Below, in pieces: positions 4,771-6,800 of a stretch of DNA of 6,800 nt. The DNA is from a bacterium (GTDB lineage Bacteria; Cyanobacteriota; Vampirovibrionia; Gastranaerophilales; Gastranaerophilaceae), in assembly GCA_017541565.1 (NCBI GenBank), contig JAFXYU010000038.1, forward strand, positions 1-6,800. Direction: 5' to 3'. The notes beneath the pieces are model-generated. The model made no database searches. It was not told where the DNA came from and saw only the letters and a list, made by a program, of their open reading frames with translations. Position 1 is the stretch's first letter. Each line of letters begins with the position of its first letter. Both the position numbers and the translations under genes were made by a program.

Positions 4771-5997
4771 ATGAAAAAGATTGTAATTTGTACATTCCTG
4801 ACTGTGGCTGCTGCAGCAGTATTGGTTAATATAGATGACAGATGTGCAACGACTGCTCCGGAATTTTCTTTGAAAAATTCCTACGCAATTACGCTTCGTT
4901 ACGATAAATCAATGGGTGAAAAGACAGTTAAAGCGGCAGTAATTGACAGTTATTACAGAAGTGTGGCATCAAGCGGGAAAATTATAAGATGGAATACATC
5001 AACATTTCCGTTAAAGGTATACATTCAGGACTCTGCTGACGTTCCTGAATATTACAGAGAAATCGTTATGAGTGCATATCAGGCATGGCAACGTGCATCC
5101 GAAGGGCTTGTAAAATTTGAATTTGTGGAATCACCTTCAGAAGCCGATATGAAATGCTATTTTAAGAATACCGATAACAAAAAGTCAATCGGAGTTCATT
5201 CGTTTACAATAAGCGGAAACAGAATAACAGATTCTACAATTATATTTAACAAAACCGATGAAAAAAATCATAGTTTGGATTCCAAACAATTGTTCTCGTC
5301 TGCATTACAGGAAATAGGTCATTCGCTCGGTTTGACCGGTAAAAGTGCAAGCATATATGACGTTATGTATCCGATAGGAACAAAATTTAATACTGAAATT
5401 ACCGCTCGTGATTTAAAAACACTTGCGTTGGTTTACGCTACTGTTCCGGACATAACAAATGTTGCGCTTTCAAATTCGGAAAGAGCAAACTTGTTTACGG
5501 TTTCAGAAATTCTTTCTACGTTGAATACTCCGGTAGGAAATGATACAAAGAATTTGGATGAAGTTGTTGCAAACGATATATCAACGCATCTTGCACTTGC
5601 GGAACAATACAGACGCAGAGCAGAGTACGAAAAGGCTTCAAGAGAATATCAAGCAGTTGCTCAGATGAAATCAGACAGAAGAAGCAAATCTGAAGTATAT
5701 TACGAAATTGCTGTTATGTATCTTGATGCGGAAGAATTTTCAAATGCAAAAAGTTGCGCTGAAATAGCGATGGCAACTGATGCAAATGATTTGACGGATA
5801 CATTGCCTGCATTGATAGACTATTATACAAAACGTTCAAATTCTGCAATTGAACAGTTGGAGACTATTCTTAAACAAAATCCGTACAACAAACATGCTTA
5901 TAAACTTCTTTGTCAGATATACAGAGATAAGCACCACGAAAACTTGCTTAATGCAACAATCAGAAAATACGGTAAAACAGCCGGTGAAGAAGAATAG
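4771..5997 (+). CDS. Exported matrixin-like protein with degenerate zinc site and C-terminal TPR-like repeats
   Basis: A 408-aa protein. Residues 1-20 are a signal peptide or membrane anchor (MKK, then IVICTFLTVAAAAVLV), with no lipobox and no clear cleavage site, so the rest acts outside the cytoplasm or attached to the membrane. Residues 72-225 have the layout of a matrixin/M10-type zinc protease: RWNTSTFPLKVYI (73-85), AYQAWQRASEGLVKFEFVES (102-121), the motif region at 180-191 and the Met-turn DVMYP (197-201). The expected HExxHxxGxxGH reads QEIGHSLGLTGK: the first His is Gln180, the third ligand is Lys191, and only Glu181 and His184 remain. With two of three zinc ligands missing, it is probably inactive as a protease. 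Residues 271-340 contain two TPR-like pairs (LAEQYRRRAEYEKASREYQA; VYYEIAVMYLDAEEFSNAKS) and 341-400 a third, weaker one. A binding or scaffold role is inferred. AGAGG lies 9 nt before the ATG; a strong terminator follows. Confidence 0.85.
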   Translation: MKKIVICTFLTVAAAAVLVNIDDRCATTAPEFSLKNSYAITLRYDKSMGEKTVKAAVIDSYYRSVASSGKIIRWNTSTFPLKVYIQDSADVPEYYREIVMSAYQAWQRASEGLVKFEFVESPSEADMKCYFKNTDNKKSIGVHSFTISGNRITDSTIIFNKTDEKNHSLDSKQLFSSALQEIGHSLGLTGKSASIYDVMYPIGTKFNTEITARDLKTLALVYATVPDITNVALSNSERANLFTVSEILSTLNTPVGNDTKNLDEVVANDISTHLALAEQYRRRAEYEKASREYQAVAQMKSDRRSKSEVYYEIAVMYLDAEEFSNAKSCAEIAMATDANDLTDTLPALIDYYTKRSNSAIEQLETILKQNPYNKHAYKLLCQIYRDKHHENLLNATIRKYGKTAGEEE

Positions 5998-6016
5998 TTA
6001 ATAACGTTTACTAAAC

Positions 6017-6056
6017 CAAAAGCGGTAATTTTTCTTTAGAAAAATTACCGCTTTTG
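6017..6056. terminator. Perfect 18-bp hairpin terminator after the matrixin-like gene
   Basis: The arms at 6017-6034 and 6039-6056 are perfectly complementary around a TTTA loop. A GCGG/CCGC core is flanked by an A4 run on the 5' side and a T4 run on the 3' side, so it could terminate transcription from either direction. It begins 19 nt after the stop codon at 5997. It separates the protein gene from the small RNA candidate promoter that starts 8 bp later. Confidence 0.85.
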
Positions 6057-6063
6057 TCTAATG

Positions 6064-6091
6064 TTTACAGATTCAGAAGATACTATATTAA
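6064..6091 (+). promoter_or_regulatory. Candidate promoter of the small RNA
   Basis: TTTACA (6064-6069, 5 of 6), a 16-bp spacer and TATTAA (6086-6091, 4 of 6). The predicted start, about 6097-6099, coincides with the first base of the RNA closing stem. TAATAT three bases further on is an alternative -10 with a long 19-bp spacing. Confidence 0.5.
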
Positions 6092-6096
6092 TATTG

Positions 6097-6188
6097 TACC
6101 GCATATTGTCCACCGTATAAGTTCGGTTTGTGGGGTCGGTGTATTCCCCGAGACAAGCGGTAAGGGCGGATTGTTATCCGCCCTTTTT
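6097..6188 (+). ncRNA. Candidate structured small RNA, about 92 nt, family unknown
   Basis: This stretch has no usable reading frame but is locally GC-richer and highly structured. TACCGC (6097-6102) pairs with GCGGTA (6157-6162), then after an ATA bulge TTGTC (6106-6110) pairs with GACAA (6152-6156): an 11-bp closing stem with one bulge. Inside, GGGG (6132-6135) pairs with CCCC (6146-6149) around a 10-nt loop. CACCG (6111-6115) can pair with CGGTG (6137-6141) in that loop, forming a pseudoknot, or its ACCG part can form a local hairpin with CGGT (6124-6127). A 10-bp terminator with five T follows immediately. A promoter is placed to start the transcript at the closing stem. No gene follows on the same strand, so it is a free-standing RNA rather than a riboswitch leader. 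It lacks the GGAA-loop core of SRP RNA and is too short for typical 6S RNA. Confidence 0.55.
6162..6188 (+). terminator. Intrinsic terminator of the small RNA
   Basis: AAGGGCGGAT (6162-6171), TGTT loop, ATCCGCCCTT (6176-6185), with a run of five T at 6184-6188. The 10-bp GC-rich stem followed by T-rich sequence is a textbook plus-strand terminator. On the minus strand only two T follow the stem at once (then ACC), so it is weak in that direction. The stem starts at the last base of the RNA closing stem. Confidence 0.88.
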
Positions 6189-6193
6189 ACGAT

Positions 6194-6346
6194 TTAGATG
6201 TATCTTATTTGATCAACTACTTTTGAAACTTTTTCTCTGAAAATCGGATCAAACGGACAGGAAGAAAAACCTTCCAACTTTGCTGCTTCTTCTCTTTTTG
6301 TAAATTCCTTGTCTAACATCACTAACTTCCTTAACGCAATATTCAT
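6194..6346 (-). CDS. Hypothetical 50-aa small protein
   Basis: This short gene is supported by an ideal AGGAGGT ribosome site 5 nt before its ATG. The product starts MNIALRKLVMLDKEF and continues with the charged helix TKREEAAKLEGF, a short SSCPFDP turn containing the only Cys, and a final helix REKVSKVVDQIRYI. It has no membrane segment or signal peptide. I do not recognise it. It lies 97 bp downstream of the glyoxalase gene on the same strand and converges on the small RNA, whose terminator ends 6 bp beyond this gene's stop; transcripts reading past the stop would be antisense to that RNA. A small regulatory or adaptor protein is possible but unsupported. Confidence 0.72.
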   Translation of the reverse strand: MNIALRKLVMLDKEFTKREEAAKLEGFSSCPFDPIFREKVSKVVDQIRYI

Positions 6347-6351
6347 AAAAG

Positions 6352-6358
6352 ACCTCCT
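6352..6358 (-). promoter_or_regulatory. Strong ribosome binding site of the 50-aa gene
   Basis: AGGAGGT on the minus strand, 5 nt before the ATG at 6346. It is the main evidence that this small gene is translated. Confidence 0.75.
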
Positions 6359-6381
6359 ACTAATTCTTTATTAACTACACA

Positions 6382-6409
6382 TATATAAAAAGTCATTTTA
6401 TTTTGAAAA
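6382..6409 (-). promoter_or_regulatory. Weak candidate promoter of the 50-aa gene
   Basis: TTTTCA (6404-6409, 4 of 6), 16-bp spacer, TATATA (6382-6387, 4 of 6) on the minus strand. The surrounding DNA is so AT-rich that several alternatives exist, and the gene could also be read through from the glyoxalase gene. Confidence 0.28.
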
Positions 6410-6443
6410 ATTGCTTTATATGTAAAGAAATATTAAGACGAAT

Positions 6444-6800
6444 TTACCAAATTACTTTTTCTATCAGTTCAATTTCATATCCGTCAGGGTCTTGAATGAA
6501 AGCTATCATTGAACCTTTGCCTGTTAAATCAAACGGTTCGTACAGATATTTATATCCGAGTTTATTCATTTTTGCAGAAAATTTTTCAAAGGAATCAACC
6601 GAAAAGGCAAAATGTCCGAAACCTTTTCCCAATTCATATCCGTTATCCGGAGTTTCATCATTAAAAGTCAGTTCAATTTGACAAGTATTTTCCTCATCTG
6701 CTAAAAAGTATAGCCAACAGTCCTCAAGACGCTTTTTGTCAACAACAGACATATTCAGTAATTTCGTATAAAATTTCAACGACTCGTCTATATTTTTAAC
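6444..6800 (-). CDS. gloA: Lactoylglutathione lyase (glyoxalase I), N-terminus outside the window
   Basis: Glyoxalase I converts the hemithioacetal of methylglyoxal and glutathione into S-lactoylglutathione, detoxifying a by-product of glycolysis in the cytoplasm. The 118 residues seen match the VOC-superfamily glyoxalase I pattern: VKNIDESLKFYTKLLNM at the visible start, QIELTFN (metal-binding Glu), YELGKGFGHFAFSV (metal-binding His), and MIAFIQDPDGYEIELIE (second Glu). These equal Glu56, His74 and Glu122 of E. coli GloA. The first metal His, near residue 5, lies outside the window. A reading frame beginning at a TTG at 6779 would be false: that codon is the Leu of DESLKFY, and the frame runs open to the window end. 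It is about 15-20 residues short of the 135-aa E. coli protein. Other VOC enzymes or a non-glutathione thiol cannot be excluded. Confidence 0.88.
   Translation of the reverse strand, partial: VKNIDESLKFYTKLLNMSVVDKKRLEDCWLYFLADEENTCQIELTFNDETPDNGYELGKGFGHFAFSVDSFEKFSAKMNKLGYKYLYEPFDLTGKGSMIAFIQDPDGYEIELIEKVIW

Noticed and set aside
4771..5997. Calling this an active zinc metalloprotease
   Set aside because: The codons read CAG (Gln) and AAA (Lys) at two of the three zinc-ligand positions, so activity by the usual mechanism is not expected.
6061..6120. A 19-codon plus-strand frame starting at the ATG at 6061
   Set aside because: It has no ribosome site and its start lies upstream of the predicted transcription start of the small RNA, overlapping that promoter.
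6097..6188. SRP 4.5S RNA, 6S RNA, tmRNA or riboswitch as the identity of the small RNA
   Set aside because: No GGAA-capped SRP core motif; too short for typical 6S or tmRNA; no downstream same-strand gene for a riboswitch to control.
6414..6427. CTTTA-TATG-TAAAG hairpin as the glyoxalase terminator
   Set aside because: Only 5 bp with a single GC pair; too weak to call although a few T follow on the minus strand.
6496..6681. Plus-strand 61-aa open frame
   Set aside because: Antisense to the recognisable glyoxalase I gene.
1..6800. CRISPR array, insertion sequence, tRNA, rRNA or recoded stop codons
   Set aside because: No repeat-spacer pattern, transposase, terminal repeats or cloverleaf was seen. 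Stops are TAA/TAG and the standard code reads all genes cleanly, so the absence of TGA stops is likely just low GC and a small sample.

Overview
The window is AT-rich with standard bacterial genes. Every visible stop is TAA or TAG, several starts are TTG, and strong AGGAGG-type ribosome sites and sigma70-like promoters can be read directly. The content and protein style resemble an uncultured, low-GC, gut-type bacterium. My best guess is the Melainabacteria/Gastranaerophilales lineage, but this is an impression only: nothing here (no rRNA, no lineage marker) proves it. No mobile element, CRISPR array, tRNA or rRNA is visible.

Left half, minus strand (1-4094). Reading in the direction of transcription, from high to low coordinates: a 42-aa mini-protein (3966-4094); a 246-aa protein whose first 32 residues align without gaps to the mini-protein and which ends in a winged-helix-like domain (3206-3946); a 134-aa helical orphan with its own -10 box and a perfect palindrome beside it (2715-3119); murA, the first committed enzyme of peptidoglycan synthesis, with a clear promoter and a TTG start (1321-2634); a 108-aa protein made of two RWYDxDP repeats, only 3 nt behind murA (991-1317); and the 5' part of mfd, the transcription-repair coupling factor, cut by the window edge (1-928).

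Right half. A divergent control region (4095-4267) separates the minus-strand block from two plus-strand genes. These are a 148-aa orphan (4268-4714) and a 408-aa exported matrixin-like protein with C-terminal TPR-like helices (4771-5997). Its zinc motif is broken: QEIGH replaces HExxH and the third ligand is lost, so it looks like a pseudo-protease. A perfect 18-bp hairpin terminates this unit. Next comes a compact candidate small RNA gene (about 6097-6188, plus strand) with its own promoter, an 11-bp bulged closing stem, a possible pseudoknot or switch, and a strong intrinsic terminator. Convergent to it on the minus strand are a 50-aa protein with an ideal ribosome site (6194-6346) and a glyoxalase I gene truncated by the window edge (6444-6800).

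The most interesting points are the candidate orphan RNA, the degenerate matrixin-TPR protein, and the mini-protein that duplicates the N-terminal domain of its operon partner.
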